The notes: a model not told the origin generated them from the letters alone. DNA of 62,053 nucleotides from an uncultured bacterium (GCA_934875675.1 CAKXIK010000010.1:1-62053); one strand, 5' to 3'. Shown: positions 44,174 to 52,572, counted from the stretch's first letter. Made by a program: numbers and translations.

Positions 44174-44692
44174 TTACTTGTTCGGTTTGGGGGCAAGGAA
44201 CATAAGCATATTGCGTCCTTCCAGCTTGGCTGGCTTTTCAACGACTGCAATATCGGCACACTTTTCCGCAAAACATTGCATGATTTCTGTTCCAAGTTCG
44301 GGATGCCCCATCTCTCTGCCGCGGAAACGAATGGAAACCTTGACCTTGTCTCCGCCGCCCAAAAAGCGCACGGCATGATTGTACTTGGTGTTGAAATCAT
44401 TTGTGTCGATATTCAAAGAAAGGCGAACCTCTTTGATGTCCACAATGTGCTGATTTTTTTTGGCTTCTTTCTCTCGTTTCGCCTGCTCAAAGCGGTATTT
44501 GCCAAAGTCCATCACACGGCAAACCGGCGGTGTTGCCTGCGGCGCAATCTTGACTAAATCAAGATCTGCCTGATAAGCAATTTCCAGTGCCTGTGACGCC
44601 GACATGACGCCCAGCTGAGCTCCGTCCGCACCGATGACGCGGATTTCTCTGTCGCGAATTTCTTCATTGATCTGCAGTTCCTTGCTGCTAAT
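44174..44692 (-). CDS. infC: Translation initiation factor IF-3, with a probable ATT start codon
   Basis: IF-3 prevents premature subunit joining and proofreads start codons. The sequence reads ISSKELQINEEIRDREIRVIGADG at the N-terminus, GKYRFEQAKREKEAKKNQ in the linker, and the C-terminal domain IRFRGREMGHPELG. No ATG, GTG or TTG stands at the right place. GGAGGTG is 7 bases before an ATT at 44692, and the homologous protein starts exactly there. AUU starts are known for infC in E. coli and Bacillus relatives and allow IF-3 to repress its own translation. The longer frame to the ATG at 44755 runs through the attenuator hairpin and has no site. Confidence 0.95.
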   Translation of the reverse strand: MSSKELQINEEIRDREIRVIGADGAQLGVMSASQALEIAYQADLDLVKIAPQATPPVCRVMDFGKYRFEQAKREKEAKKNQHIVDIKEVRLSLNIDTNDFNTKYNHAVRFLGGGDKVKVSIRFRGREMGHPELGTEIMQCFAEKCADIAVVEKPAKLEGRNMLMFLAPKPNK

Positions 44693-44734
44693 GGTTAAGC
44701 ACCTCCAAACACAATTTAAAACACATTGATATAC

Positions 44735-44870
44735 TAAAACGCGGGCAGAAACCAATTTGTTCTGCCCGCGTGCAATGCAATGTTACGAAAACTCCGTAAA
44801 ATCATCGTATTGACCCGGACAGGAGTCCCGCCGCAAGGTGAGAACAAATTTGTTCTGCTTTGTTTTCCAG
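44735..44870 (-). promoter_or_regulatory. L20-type leader with attenuator upstream of infC
   Basis: The 5' leader contains a perfect palindrome AGAACAAATTTGTTCT (44841-44856) and, just before infC, a terminator-like hairpin: GCGGGCAGAA (44741-44750) with TTCTGCCCGC (44760-44769), followed on the minus strand by GTTTTAG. The AGAACAAATT segment occurs in both, so they can form alternative pairings, as expected of an antiterminator/terminator switch controlled by L20. The class assignment rests on the operon and the layout. Confidence 0.72.
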
Positions 44871-44875
44871 ACGAT

Positions 44876-44904
44876 ATTTTAACACACCCCAGGCGTGATG
44901 TCAA
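44876..44904 (-). promoter_or_regulatory. Promoter of infC-rpmI-rplT
   Basis: On the minus strand perfect TTGACA (44899-44904) and TAAAAT (44876-44881) are 17 bases apart. The -35 box overlaps the last codons of the upstream VanY-like gene. Confidence 0.75.
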
Positions 44905-45902
44905 GCATTTTTGTCCAGATATTCAATATATTCTTCCAGACACATACCTTTCGCCTGAATCTGCCGGGCATTTTCCACCCCAACATAGCGATAATGCCAC
45001 GGTTCATACATAATGCCGGTTGCATCCACTTTATCTGCTGCATACCGAAGGATGAAGCCGTAATCTGCAGCATGCTGTTTCAGCCATTTAAACTGAGCCG
45101 TCTGGTCAAACGCCTGCGTCAACGTCCAGTTGCCCGCAGAGGAAAGGTCAAACCCAAGACCGGTATTGTGTTCACTGGTTCCGGTAAAAGTTCGCTGAAT
45201 ATTGGCTTTTTTAATTGCGTTTTCTCTGCTGAGCCCTGCTTTGATGCCGGAATTGACAAGACTGCCGAAAAGACGATCCTGCAGATTGATGCTTCGATAC
45301 GGTGAAACCAGCTGCAGCGCAACGCCGTCTGCCTTCGCTGCCGCAAACAGATCTTTCAGCGGTTTGTATGCCGCCGCATCCACTGCCTGCACTTTGTCGT
45401 AAGCGGAACTGTTCAGGCTCATTGCATCCACCTTTTCGCCGGTAGACCAGGAAACAAGGTTCCACTCAAAATCGGCTGGAAGCTCATAGTAGTTATTGAG
45501 CAGCATCAGTTCCCGTCCATGCTTAAAGACATCCGCGGTTTTTGCATAGGGAGAGCGCCATGTTACACCTGCATAAATTCCTGTATTCTGTTTTGAACCC
45601 GAATCACCGGTTGACGCAACCGGCTGTGACGACACCGGCATATTGGAAGAGACCTCCGGATTGGACGATACCATGACCGAAGAGACCTCCTGTGACGAAG
45701 TATTGCCGGATGATATGTTTTCAGAAGAAGATTCCTGTGCAGATGTCGTTCCAGACGACGACTGAACCGAAGAAGTTCCGTCATTTGTTTTTCCGCAGGA
45801 TGTGATTCCCACTATGATCGCAGCAATCAACACCACCGGAACAACGATTGTTGCCGCACGCAAAAACAGCTTTTTTCTGCTGATTTTCTTTTTTTGACCC
45901 AC
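44901..45902 (-). CDS. VanY-like D-alanyl-D-alanine carboxypeptidase (M15), probable lipoprotein
   Basis: It trims the terminal D-alanine of peptidoglycan side chains outside the cell. An N-terminal membrane helix (LRAATIVVPVVLIAAIIVGITSC) ends in a lipobox-like ITSC, so the cysteine may be lipidated. A Ser/Thr-rich linker of about 70 residues follows. The M15 zinc motifs are SEHNTGLGFDLS (His and Asp) and EPWHYRYVG (His), with SPYRS before them. I prefer the GTG at 45902; the GTG at 45914 is only one base from the AAAGG site. The gene end overlaps the infC promoter. Confidence 0.88.
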   Translation of the reverse strand: MGQKKKISRKKLFLRAATIVVPVVLIAAIIVGITSCGKTNDGTSSVQSSSGTTSAQESSSENISSGNTSSQEVSSVMVSSNPEVSSNMPVSSQPVASTGDSGSKQNTGIYAGVTWRSPYAKTADVFKHGRELMLLNNYYELPADFEWNLVSWSTGEKVDAMSLNSSAYDKVQAVDAAAYKPLKDLFAAAKADGVALQLVSPYRSINLQDRLFGSLVNSGIKAGLSRENAIKKANIQRTFTGTSEHNTGLGFDLSSAGNWTLTQAFDQTAQFKWLKQHAADYGFILRYAADKVDATGIMYEPWHYRYVGVENARQIQAKGMCLEEYIEYLDKNA

Positions 45903-45970
45903 GATAAAAATCACGCCTTTCCATCAGACAGCGGTTTTTCGAAAATTTTTATCTGCCGTTTTGGGAAAAA

Positions 45971-46198
45971 TTAAGATGACTCCCCGGAAACAGCCGACGA
46001 AACCATCGAAACCGAACTTGCCGCCGATGCGGTTTCCCGCTCGGAAGGTACACTGTCCCGATATGCCAGATATATGGTTCCCGCCAAAACCAATATCATT
46101 AAAATTGGTAAAATAAAAAGCAAAGCCGGCTTTTTTCCTTCTTTTTTATCATAAAAAGGTCTTGATTGGCCGCGCACCACACTTTGATTTTTTTTCAT
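45971..46198 (-). CDS. Small single-pass membrane protein of unknown function
   Basis: I do not recognise this 75-residue protein. It has a basic N-terminus (MKKNQSVVRGQSRPFYDKKEGKKP), one hydrophobic helix (LLFILPILMILVLAGTIYLAY) and a Ser/Ala-rich C-terminal tail that would lie outside. The tail resembles in composition the linker of the adjacent VanY-like lipoprotein, 69 bases downstream, with which it probably shares a transcript. The ATG at 46198 follows GAGGAAAGGC by 13 bases, the same unusual spacing as in the neighbour. A clear promoter lies at 46368-46396. Confidence 0.65.
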   Translation of the reverse strand: MKKNQSVVRGQSRPFYDKKEGKKPALLFILPILMILVLAGTIYLAYRDSVPSERETASAASSVSMVSSAVSGESS

Positions 46199-46367
46199 CT
46201 TGATGACCATGCCTTTCCTCAACACTGCAAATTTGGTGTCGGTTTCAACTTACCGAAATTGCGGCCGCTCAAACCGCAAAGGCACAAATTTGTCGTTTGA
46301 AAGGTTTTCCCTTCAAACCTCGCATCCCTCTTGCTCTGACACTTGTGAACGTTATTCGCTCTTTTAC

Positions 46368-46396
46368 ATTGTATTACAAAAAACTTCGTTTTACAA
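46368..46396 (-). promoter_or_regulatory. Promoter of the small membrane protein/VanY-like unit
   Basis: On the minus strand TTGTAA (46391-46396) and TACAAT (46368-46373) are 17 bases apart, leaving a leader of about 160 nt with no recognised structure. Confidence 0.5.
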
Positions 46397-46426
46397 CAGG
46401 GGAATGAAATCCAACTTGCACGGCAC

Positions 46427-46455
46427 TCGACAATCTCTCTTTTTTTTGCTATAAT
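46427..46455 (+). promoter_or_regulatory. Promoter of trmB
   Basis: TCGACA (46427-46432) and perfect TATAAT (46450-46455) are 17 bases apart, about 45 bases upstream of trmB. Confidence 0.6.
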
Positions 46456-46506
46456 CAGGAATCACAAAGCCTGCTTGCAGACACTGGGAAGGGAATGGTC
46501 ACACAT

Positions 46507-47187
46507 ATGCGTATTCGAAGAAAACCCTGGGCAAGACCGGAGCTTGCGGCATGCCCGTTTTTTATTAATCAGCCGGATGAGATGCGCGGAAAATGGCACG
46601 CCGCCTTTGCCAAGGATCAACCCATCTGGTTGGAACTTGGCTGCGGAAAGGGCGCTTTTTTAGCGCAGGCCGCTGCCGTTCATCGTGAAATCAACTGGAT
46701 TGGTGTTGATCTCAAGAGCGACATGCTCGGTGTCGCACGGCGTCAGATTGTGGATGCATTTGCCAGGCAGCAGATAGAACCCGATAATATCCTATTGTTT
46801 GCACATGACATTGAACGCATTTTTCTTGCAATGGATGAGCACGATACGGTTGGAAGGATTTTTATTAATTTCTGCAATCCGTGGCCAACCGGCTCTGACC
46901 ATAAAAAAAGGCTCACACATCCAAAGCAGCTGGAAAAATACCGTCCGATTCTTGCCGACGGCGGAGAAATCTGGTTCAAGACGGATGACGATCCCCTGTT
47001 TGAGGATTCCATTCACTATTTTGAACAGAGCGGTTTTGCCATTACGCGGATTTCCCGCGATTTACACCAGGAAACCGACCTTGAAAACTTTGTTACCGAG
47101 CACGAAGCTCACTTTTCTTCTCTTGGTATCCCCATCAAGCTTTTGATTGCAAAAAAGCTTTCTGATTTTTCTGCAACAAGCGAATAA
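46507..47187 (+). CDS. trmB: tRNA (guanine-N7-)-methyltransferase
   Basis: It makes m7G46 in the variable loop of tRNA using S-adenosylmethionine. Family blocks: MRIRRKPWARPELAACPFF at the N-terminus, WLELGCGKGAFLAQAAA (SAM motif I), and INFCNPWPTGSDHKKRLTHPKQLEKY in the catalytic region. I start at the ATG at 46507; the ATG at 46495 overlaps the GAAGGGA site. About 226 residues. It stands alone and converges on htpG. Confidence 0.95.
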   Translation: MRIRRKPWARPELAACPFFINQPDEMRGKWHAAFAKDQPIWLELGCGKGAFLAQAAAVHREINWIGVDLKSDMLGVARRQIVDAFARQQIEPDNILLFAHDIERIFLAMDEHDTVGRIFINFCNPWPTGSDHKKRLTHPKQLEKYRPILADGGEIWFKTDDDPLFEDSIHYFEQSGFAITRISRDLHQETDLENFVTEHEAHFSSLGIPIKLLIAKKLSDFSATSE

Positions 47188-47194
47188 AAGGCAT

Positions 47195-47236
47195 GCAGCC
47201 CCGGCAATCGGATTGGATTCCGACCGCCGGGGCTGC
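47195..47236. terminator. Bidirectional hairpin between trmB and htpG
   Basis: GCAGCCCCGGC (47195-47205) pairs perfectly with 47226-47236. A T-run (CCTTTTATT) follows only on the minus strand, so it is a better terminator for htpG. Confidence 0.7.
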
Positions 47237-47254
47237 GCTATTATGAATACTGAA

Positions 47255-49180
47255 TTATTCTTCCATCAGCTTACAGAGCTCTTCTGAGAACGCAACCGGA
47301 TCCTCAATCTGCAATCCTTCGATCAACAGAGCCTGTGCATAAAGCAAACGGGTGTAAGAGCTCAGTTTTTCCTCATCCGTCTCCTTGAGTGCCTTCAGCT
47401 TGGAAAAAATCGGATGATCTCCGTTGATTTCCAACACACGCTGCGCCGTAACCTTTTGTCCGTTGGGCATTGCGTTGAGCACCTTTTCCATCTCCAACGA
47501 AAGACCTCCATCGGTAGAAAGGCAGACGGGATGACTCTTTAAGCGTGCGGAAAGCACCACCTTGGCAACCTTGCCGTCCAGCGCATTTTTCATCGTCTCG
47601 AACAGCGGTGCATTTTCTTCGGTCTGCTTTTTGATTTCCTCTTTCTTGTCGTCTTCCTCTAAACCAAGATCATCGGCAGAAACGGAACGGAACTGCTTGC
47701 CGCCAAATTCGCCGAGCACACGCATCACAAACTCATCGATATCGTCGGTGAGTGTAAGAATTTCATAACCCTTGTCGCGCAGCAGCTCCGTCTGGGGCAG
47801 CTTTGCGATCTGAGCGTGGTCGGAACCGCAGGCATAGTAGATATATTTTTGCTCTTCCTTCATGCCGTCAACATACTCCTGCAAGGTGCAGGGCTTATCG
47901 CGACCGGTGCAGGCGAAGAGCAGCAGATCCTGCAGGAAATCCTTATGTGTGCCATATTCTGAATAAACACCGTATTTCAACTGCAGCCCAAAGTTTTTCC
48001 AGAACTGTTCATATTTCTCACGGTCGTTTTTGAGCATGGAAAGCAGTTCGTCATGAATTTTCTTTTCCAAACGGGACTCAATCAGCTTGAGCTGGCGGTC
48101 ATGCTGCAGCATTTCACGCGAAATATTCAGCTGCAGATCCTGCGAATCGACCAATCCGCGCACAAAGCTGAAATAATCCGGCAGCAAATCCGCACACTTG
48201 TCCATAATCAGCACGCCGCAGGCATAAAGCTGAAGACCTTTTTCAAATTCTGTGGTGTAATAGCCCATTGCAGGACGAGCCGGAATAAACAAAAGTGCGT
48301 TATACGTTGCCGCACCTTCGGTCGAACTGTGAATCACGCGCAGCGGATCTTCATAATCATAGAATTTATCTTTGTAGAACTGATTATATTCTTCGGGCTT
48401 AATTTCACTTTTGTTCTTCTTCCAAAGCGGAACCATGCTGTTGAGCGTTTCGTTTTCGGTATACGTCTCATACTCCGGCGCTTTATTCTTGTCCTCTTCT
48501 GTTTCTTCCCCTTCGGGTTTTGCTTTGGGACGGGAATGCTCCACATCCATGCGGATGGGGTAGCGAATGTAATCGGAATATTTGCGCACGATTGCCTGCA
48601 GGCGGTAAGAATCAAGGAACTCATCGTAATTTTCTTCTTCGGTGTTGTCCATAACCTCAAGCACAATTTCAGTGCCGTGGTCGGCTTTATCACACGGCTC
48701 AAGTGTGTAGCCATCCGCACCGGAGGACTGCCAGCACCAAGCCTCGTCACTGTTATAAGCACGGCTCTTCACGGTTACACGCTTTGCAACCATAAAAGCA
48801 GAATAAAAACCGACACCAAACTGACCGATTACATCGATATCATCCTTGGCCTTTTCGTCAGCGGCATCTTTCTTAAACTCCAGCGAACCGCTTTTGGCGA
48901 TGGTTCCAAGATTTTCCTCCAACTCGTCCTTTGTCATGCCGCAGCCATTGTCGCGGATGGTGATTGTGCGGGCATCCTTGTCCACCGCAAGATCGATGGC
49001 AAAATCATCACGGCTGAGTCCGGTAATATTCTCGGTCAGCGCACGGTAATAAAGCTTATCGATTGCATCGCTGGCGTTGGAGATCAGCTCGCGCAGAAAA
49101 ATTTCCTTGTGCGTATAAATCGAGTGGATCATCATATCCAGCAGCTTTTTGGATTCGGCCTTGAATTGTTTTTGTTTCAT
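47255..49180 (-). CDS. htpG: Molecular chaperone HtpG (Hsp90)
   Basis: HtpG is the bacterial Hsp90, an ATP-dependent chaperone. The N-terminal ATPase domain shows LRELISNASDAIDKL, RDNGCGMTKDEL, GTIAKSGS and GQFGVGFYSAFMVAK. The middle domain and C-terminal dimerisation domain complete about 641 residues. AGAGGTG precedes the ATG at 49180. Upstream is a perfect CIRCE element, so HrcA probably controls it; in B. subtilis htpG is instead HrcA-independent. Confidence 0.98.
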   Translation of the reverse strand: MKQKQFKAESKKLLDMMIHSIYTHKEIFLRELISNASDAIDKLYYRALTENITGLSRDDFAIDLAVDKDARTITIRDNGCGMTKDELEENLGTIAKSGSLEFKKDAADEKAKDDIDVIGQFGVGFYSAFMVAKRVTVKSRAYNSDEAWCWQSSGADGYTLEPCDKADHGTEIVLEVMDNTEEENYDEFLDSYRLQAIVRKYSDYIRYPIRMDVEHSRPKAKPEGEETEEDKNKAPEYETYTENETLNSMVPLWKKNKSEIKPEEYNQFYKDKFYDYEDPLRVIHSSTEGAATYNALLFIPARPAMGYYTTEFEKGLQLYACGVLIMDKCADLLPDYFSFVRGLVDSQDLQLNISREMLQHDRQLKLIESRLEKKIHDELLSMLKNDREKYEQFWKNFGLQLKYGVYSEYGTHKDFLQDLLLFACTGRDKPCTLQEYVDGMKEEQKYIYYACGSDHAQIAKLPQTELLRDKGYEILTLTDDIDEFVMRVLGEFGGKQFRSVSADDLGLEEDDKKEEIKKQTEENAPLFETMKNALDGKVAKVVLSARLKSHPVCLSTDGGLSLEMEKVLNAMPNGQKVTAQRVLEINGDHPIFSKLKALKETDEEKLSSYTRLLYAQALLIEGLQIEDPVAFSEELCKLMEE

Positions 49181-49276
49181 CAAACTGCACCTCTTTGAAA
49201 AATAATATTATTTTCCGTATTGTCCCTGCCAACGTTTCACTGTTTCCGGCACAAGCAAAAAACAGTTTACAATGGT

Positions 49277-49303
49277 TTAGCACTCTTTTAATTAGAGTGC
49301 TAA
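49277..49303. promoter_or_regulatory. CIRCE element (HrcA operator) upstream of htpG
   Basis: TTAGCACTC (49277-49285), nine bases, then GAGTGCTAA (49295-49303) is an exact match to the CIRCE consensus. It lies between the promoter and the htpG start codon. Confidence 0.95.
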
Positions 49304-49315
49304 GTCTTGTATACT

Positions 49316-49344
49316 ATACTATATCGTTGCCGCAAAAAAATCAA
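49316..49344 (-). promoter_or_regulatory. Promoter of htpG
   Basis: On the minus strand TTGATT (49339-49344) and TAGTAT (49316-49321) are 17 bases apart; an overlapping TATAGT is an alternative -10. Transcription would begin inside or just before CIRCE. Confidence 0.55.
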
Positions 49345-49564
49345 GCCCCTGCAGCAAACCGCAATTGTAAATATTTTGTTAAGTCGGTCATTCCGTAAGC
49401 TGCTTTGCAAAATAACAGGTGCCGTACCGCCAATTGTGTGGTAAAATAAGATAATCTAATTTAATAAAATTCCGGTTTCAGAATGCTCTTGTTTTTTCCT
49501 CGTACCGTGCAGAAAATCATGATTTTCTGACAGATATTTATGATGACAAAGGAGTTGCATCCGA
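49345..49564. other. Intergenic region upstream of the two-component genes, with a 20-bp perfect palindrome
   Basis: CAGAAAATCATGATTTTCTG at 49510-49529 is a perfect palindrome 35 bases before the response-regulator start and could be an operator. A weak promoter, TGG plus TAAAAT (49442-49447), lies upstream. No gene is seen. Confidence 0.45.
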
Positions 49565-50248
49565 ATGAAAATATTATTGGTGGAAGACGACCGCACGATT
49601 GCAGCAGGACTTGATTATTCCTTGAAAAGTGAAGGATATGAAACGTGTGTCTGCGCCACATTTGCAGAAGCAAAGACAGCAATTGCGCAGGAAAATCTTG
49701 ATTTGGCGTTGCTTGACGTAACTTTGCCGGACGGAAACGGCTTTGACCTTTGCAAGCTGTTTCGCCAAAAGAGCACTGCACCAGTGATTTTTCTCACTGC
49801 ATGTGACGAAGAAGTCAGCATCGTAATGGGATTGGACATGGGTGCTGACGATTATGTGACAAAACCATTTCGTGTGCGTGAATTGCTTTCCCGCATCCGC
49901 ACGGTTCTCCGCCGGGCAAATGGCAAATCTTCCTCCGCACCGGGAATTTTTGAACGATGCGGGTTGACCGTCAACCTTGCACAGGCAAAGGTGAGCAAAA
50001 ACGGGAAGGAAATTATTTTGACTGCACTGGAGTATCGCCTGCTGCTGGCACTGCTCAACCACGAAGGACAAACCCTCTCTCGCAATCAACTTCTTGAGGA
50101 GATTTGGGATGTTGCCGGCGACTTTGTGAATGACAACACCCTTACCGTCTATGTCAAACGCCTGCGTGACAAAATCGAAGACGACCCGCAGGATCCCCAA
50201 ATTGTCCGTACCATCCGCGGGCTTGGATATCGGGTGGGACATGATTGA
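49565..50248 (+). CDS. OmpR/PhoB-family response regulator
   Basis: The receiver domain (residues 1-115) has the acidic pair in LLVEDDRT, the phosphorylated aspartate in LALLDVTLPDGNGFD, threonine in IFLTACDE and lysine in ADDYVTKPFR. The C-terminal winged helix (residues about 130-227) has LTALEYRLLLALLNHEGQTLSRNQLLEEIW and RTIRGLGYRV. Length is 227 residues; AAAGGAG precedes the ATG. It is followed 50 bases later by its histidine kinase. No ABC exporter of the BceAB type is adjacent, so the target is not evident. Confidence 0.95.
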   Translation: MKILLVEDDRTIAAGLDYSLKSEGYETCVCATFAEAKTAIAQENLDLALLDVTLPDGNGFDLCKLFRQKSTAPVIFLTACDEEVSIVMGLDMGADDYVTKPFRVRELLSRIRTVLRRANGKSSSAPGIFERCGLTVNLAQAKVSKNGKEIILTALEYRLLLALLNHEGQTLSRNQLLEEIWDVAGDFVNDNTLTVYVKRLRDKIEDDPQDPQIVRTIRGLGYRVGHD

Positions 50249-50298
50249 ACCGTAACACTCTGGCAGGCCAACAATGCAAAAAAGGGAGGTCTTGAGTC

Positions 50299-51300
50299 TT
50301 GGTGCGCAACCGGGTCTTTCGACATATCTTAACCGTTTCATTACTCTCCATCACCGTATTCACAACCTGCGCTATCGTTTGGCCTCAGTTTGCGGTCTGG
50401 TGGGTGCTTAGCTGCGGAGGCACGGTACTGATTCTTGCTTTGTGCTATACCGGAGCAAGAATGCGCGAGCTTGCAAAGCTGAGCGATTATCTGCGCTCGG
50501 TGGCATCCGGCAGTGAAGTGCTCGACGTTCGTGATAATGAGGAAGGCGAGCTTAGCATTCTGAAGAACGAAATCTACAAAATGACTGTCATGCTCTGGGA
50601 ACAATCCAAAACGCTCCAAAAGGATAAGATTGCACTATCGTCCTCCATTTCTGACATCAGCCATCAGCTTAAAACACCGCTGACTTCCATGCTCGTGATG
50701 ACCGATCTGCTTTGTGACGGAAATCTCCCTCCCGAAAAGCGTGCAGAGTTCACCCGCAGCATGCAGCAACAACTGGAACGCATGCAATGGCTGCTTTCGG
50801 CATTGCTGAAGCTTTCCCGTCTGGACGCCGGTACCGTTGAACTGCACCGCGAGGAAACCGTGATCGGCGAGGTTTTGGAAAGTGCGCTTCGTCCGCTCAA
50901 AATCCCGATGGAACTCAAAAACATTACATATTCCTGCCACGGCGAATCGGATATGATTGTTTTGGTCGATAAAAACTGGCTGCGCGAAGTATTTGTGAAT
51001 CTTTTGAAAAATGCTGTTGAGCATACACCGGAAAATGGATCCATTACAATTCTTTGTGCCAACAGCCCGATTTTTGCTGAAATTGCGGTGCAGGACACCG
51101 GCTGCGGAATTTGCCGCGAAGATCTTCCCTTGGTATTTACACGCTTTCACCGCGGAAAAAATGCATCTCCGGACAGCGTCGGCATCGGGCTTTCGATGGC
51201 AAAGCAGATTGTGGAGCTGCACGGCGGAAGCATCACCGTCAACAGCACGCAGGGCTGTGGTGCACGCTTCACGGTTCGCTTATTCCGCAGGATTGTATAA
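50299..51300 (+). CDS. Two-component sensor histidine kinase
   Basis: Two close N-terminal membrane helices (residues about 10-28 and 33-53) with almost no external loop place it near intramembrane-sensing kinases such as BceS. The dimerisation box is SDISHQLKTPLTS with the phosphorylated histidine; N-box FVNLLKNAVEHTPENG, G1 box QDTGCGI and G2 box GIGLSMAKQIV complete the ATPase domain. Length is 333 residues. The TTG at 50299 follows GGGAGG by 9 bases. The kinase pairs with the preceding regulator. The signal is unknown. Confidence 0.93.
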   Translation: MVRNRVFRHILTVSLLSITVFTTCAIVWPQFAVWWVLSCGGTVLILALCYTGARMRELAKLSDYLRSVASGSEVLDVRDNEEGELSILKNEIYKMTVMLWEQSKTLQKDKIALSSSISDISHQLKTPLTSMLVMTDLLCDGNLPPEKRAEFTRSMQQQLERMQWLLSALLKLSRLDAGTVELHREETVIGEVLESALRPLKIPMELKNITYSCHGESDMIVLVDKNWLREVFVNLLKNAVEHTPENGSITILCANSPIFAEIAVQDTGCGICREDLPLVFTRFHRGKNASPDSVGIGLSMAKQIVELHGGSITVNSTQGCGARFTVRLFRRIV

Positions 51301-51388
51301 ATCCTGCCTTTTTTTATCTGCGTAACCCATCATCAACGCGATATACCGGTTTGATCGAAACTTTTATTTAAAGCGAGGAGTGGTTAGT

Positions 51389-51631
51389 GTGAAAGATCAA
51401 AATATTTATGACAACGATGAATTTTTTGATGGGTACAAAAAATTACGTGAAAATCCCATCGCCGCAAATGACATCGTTGAAAAACCTGCCTTGTTTTTGC
51501 TTTGTCCTGATTTTGTCGGAAAAACAGTGCTGGATTTGGGCTGTGGCTATGGGGAAAACTGTCAAGAGTTTTCACGGTCAGGTGCAAGAAAGCAATGCCT
51601 GCAAAAGGAGGAATCCAATCATGATTTTTGA
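51389..51631 (+). pseudogene. Truncated class I SAM-dependent methyltransferase
   Basis: Only the first part of a methyltransferase remains: YDNDEFFDGYKKLRENP, then VLDLGCGYGENCQEF with SAM motif I. After SGA the family sequence stops and about ten unrelated residues lead to a stop inside the next gene's start. Residues beyond motif I, needed for SAM binding and catalysis, are missing, so it should be inactive. GAGGAG precedes the GTG at 51389. A deletion joined its front to the APH-type gene's ribosome binding site. Confidence 0.8.
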
Positions 51632-52571
51632 TACTATTGTAAATCGCGAGTTCATTGCCAAAGGATGGTCATGCGATAAAAAGTATTGCGTTACCACCAC
51701 AGACAATATGAAATATTTGCTGCGCATTACACCCCACGAAAAAAGTGTAACCCGCAAAAACATGTTTTGTATGATGCAGCAGGTGGCTTGTCTTGGTGTT
51801 CCAATGTGCCAGCCGGTAGAGTCCGGAACCTGCGAGGAAGGCGTATATTCGCTGCAAAGCTGGATTGACGGCAACGACGCCGAAGAAGTAATCCCCACCC
51901 TTTCTGACACCGATCAATATGTTTATGGCCTTAATGCGGGAAGAATTTTAACAAAAATCCATTCTATCCCCGCTCCGGCAGATCAAGAAGATTGGGATGC
52001 TCGGTTCAACCGCAAGATTGACCGCAAAATTCAGATGTACCGCGAATGTCCCATTCAGTATGAAAACGGACAGTCATTGATTGATTACATAAACACCCAT
52101 CGTTTTCTGCTCAAAAACAGACCGCAGTGCTTTCAGCATGGAGATTATCACTTTGGAAATATGATGATTGACCGAGCTGGAGCCCTGCAGATCATTGATT
52201 TTGACCGATACGACTTTGGTGACCCCTGGGAGGAATTCAACCGCATCGTCTGGTGTGCACAAAAAAGCCCGTTTTTTGCTTCCGGCATGGTGAACGGTTA
52301 TTTTGACGGGGAGCCGCCGGCAGAATTCTGGCATCTGCTTGCCCTCTACATCGCCAGCAACACTCTTTCTTCCATTCCCTGGGCAATTCCATTTGGACAA
52401 AAGGAAATAGACACCATGCTGCAGCAGGAAAAAGAAGTACTGGAATGGTACCGCGGAATGAACACTTCGATTCCGTCGTGGTATTGCGGTGTACCACATC
52501 TGCAAACTTTGGAAGCAAAATTTTCAAAACCGCAATTATCTTTGCCGATCGGCAGAAAGGCATGGTCATAA
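51621..52571 (+). CDS. Aminoglycoside phosphotransferase (APH)-family kinase
   Basis: It has an eukaryotic-kinase-like fold that phosphorylates small molecules; relatives include antibiotic and choline kinases, and resistance cannot be concluded. The catalytic HGDYHFGNMMID and the metal-binding IIDFDRYDFGDPWEEF are intact, near residues 175-200. The ATG at 51621 has AAAGGAGG 9 bases upstream; the longer open frame back to 51408 is a shadow over the methyltransferase remnant. The last 28 residues after PSWY look unrelated to the family and may be readthrough after loss of the original stop. Confidence 0.85.
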   Translation: MIFDTIVNREFIAKGWSCDKKYCVTTTDNMKYLLRITPHEKSVTRKNMFCMMQQVACLGVPMCQPVESGTCEEGVYSLQSWIDGNDAEEVIPTLSDTDQYVYGLNAGRILTKIHSIPAPADQEDWDARFNRKIDRKIQMYRECPIQYENGQSLIDYINTHRFLLKNRPQCFQHGDYHFGNMMIDRAGALQIIDFDRYDFGDPWEEFNRIVWCAQKSPFFASGMVNGYFDGEPPAEFWHLLALYIASNTLSSIPWAIPFGQKEIDTMLQQEKEVLEWYRGMNTSIPSWYCGVPHLQTLEAKFSKPQLSLPIGRKAWS

Positions 52572-52572
52572 A

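Noticed and set aside
48053..49198. 381-codon open frame on the plus strand
   Set aside because: Antisense to htpG; low-complexity hydrophobic composition typical of a shadow frame.
51408..51620. N-terminal extension of the APH-type gene by 71 residues
   Set aside because: It is translated over the methyltransferase remnant in another frame; AAAGGAGG points to the ATG at 51621.
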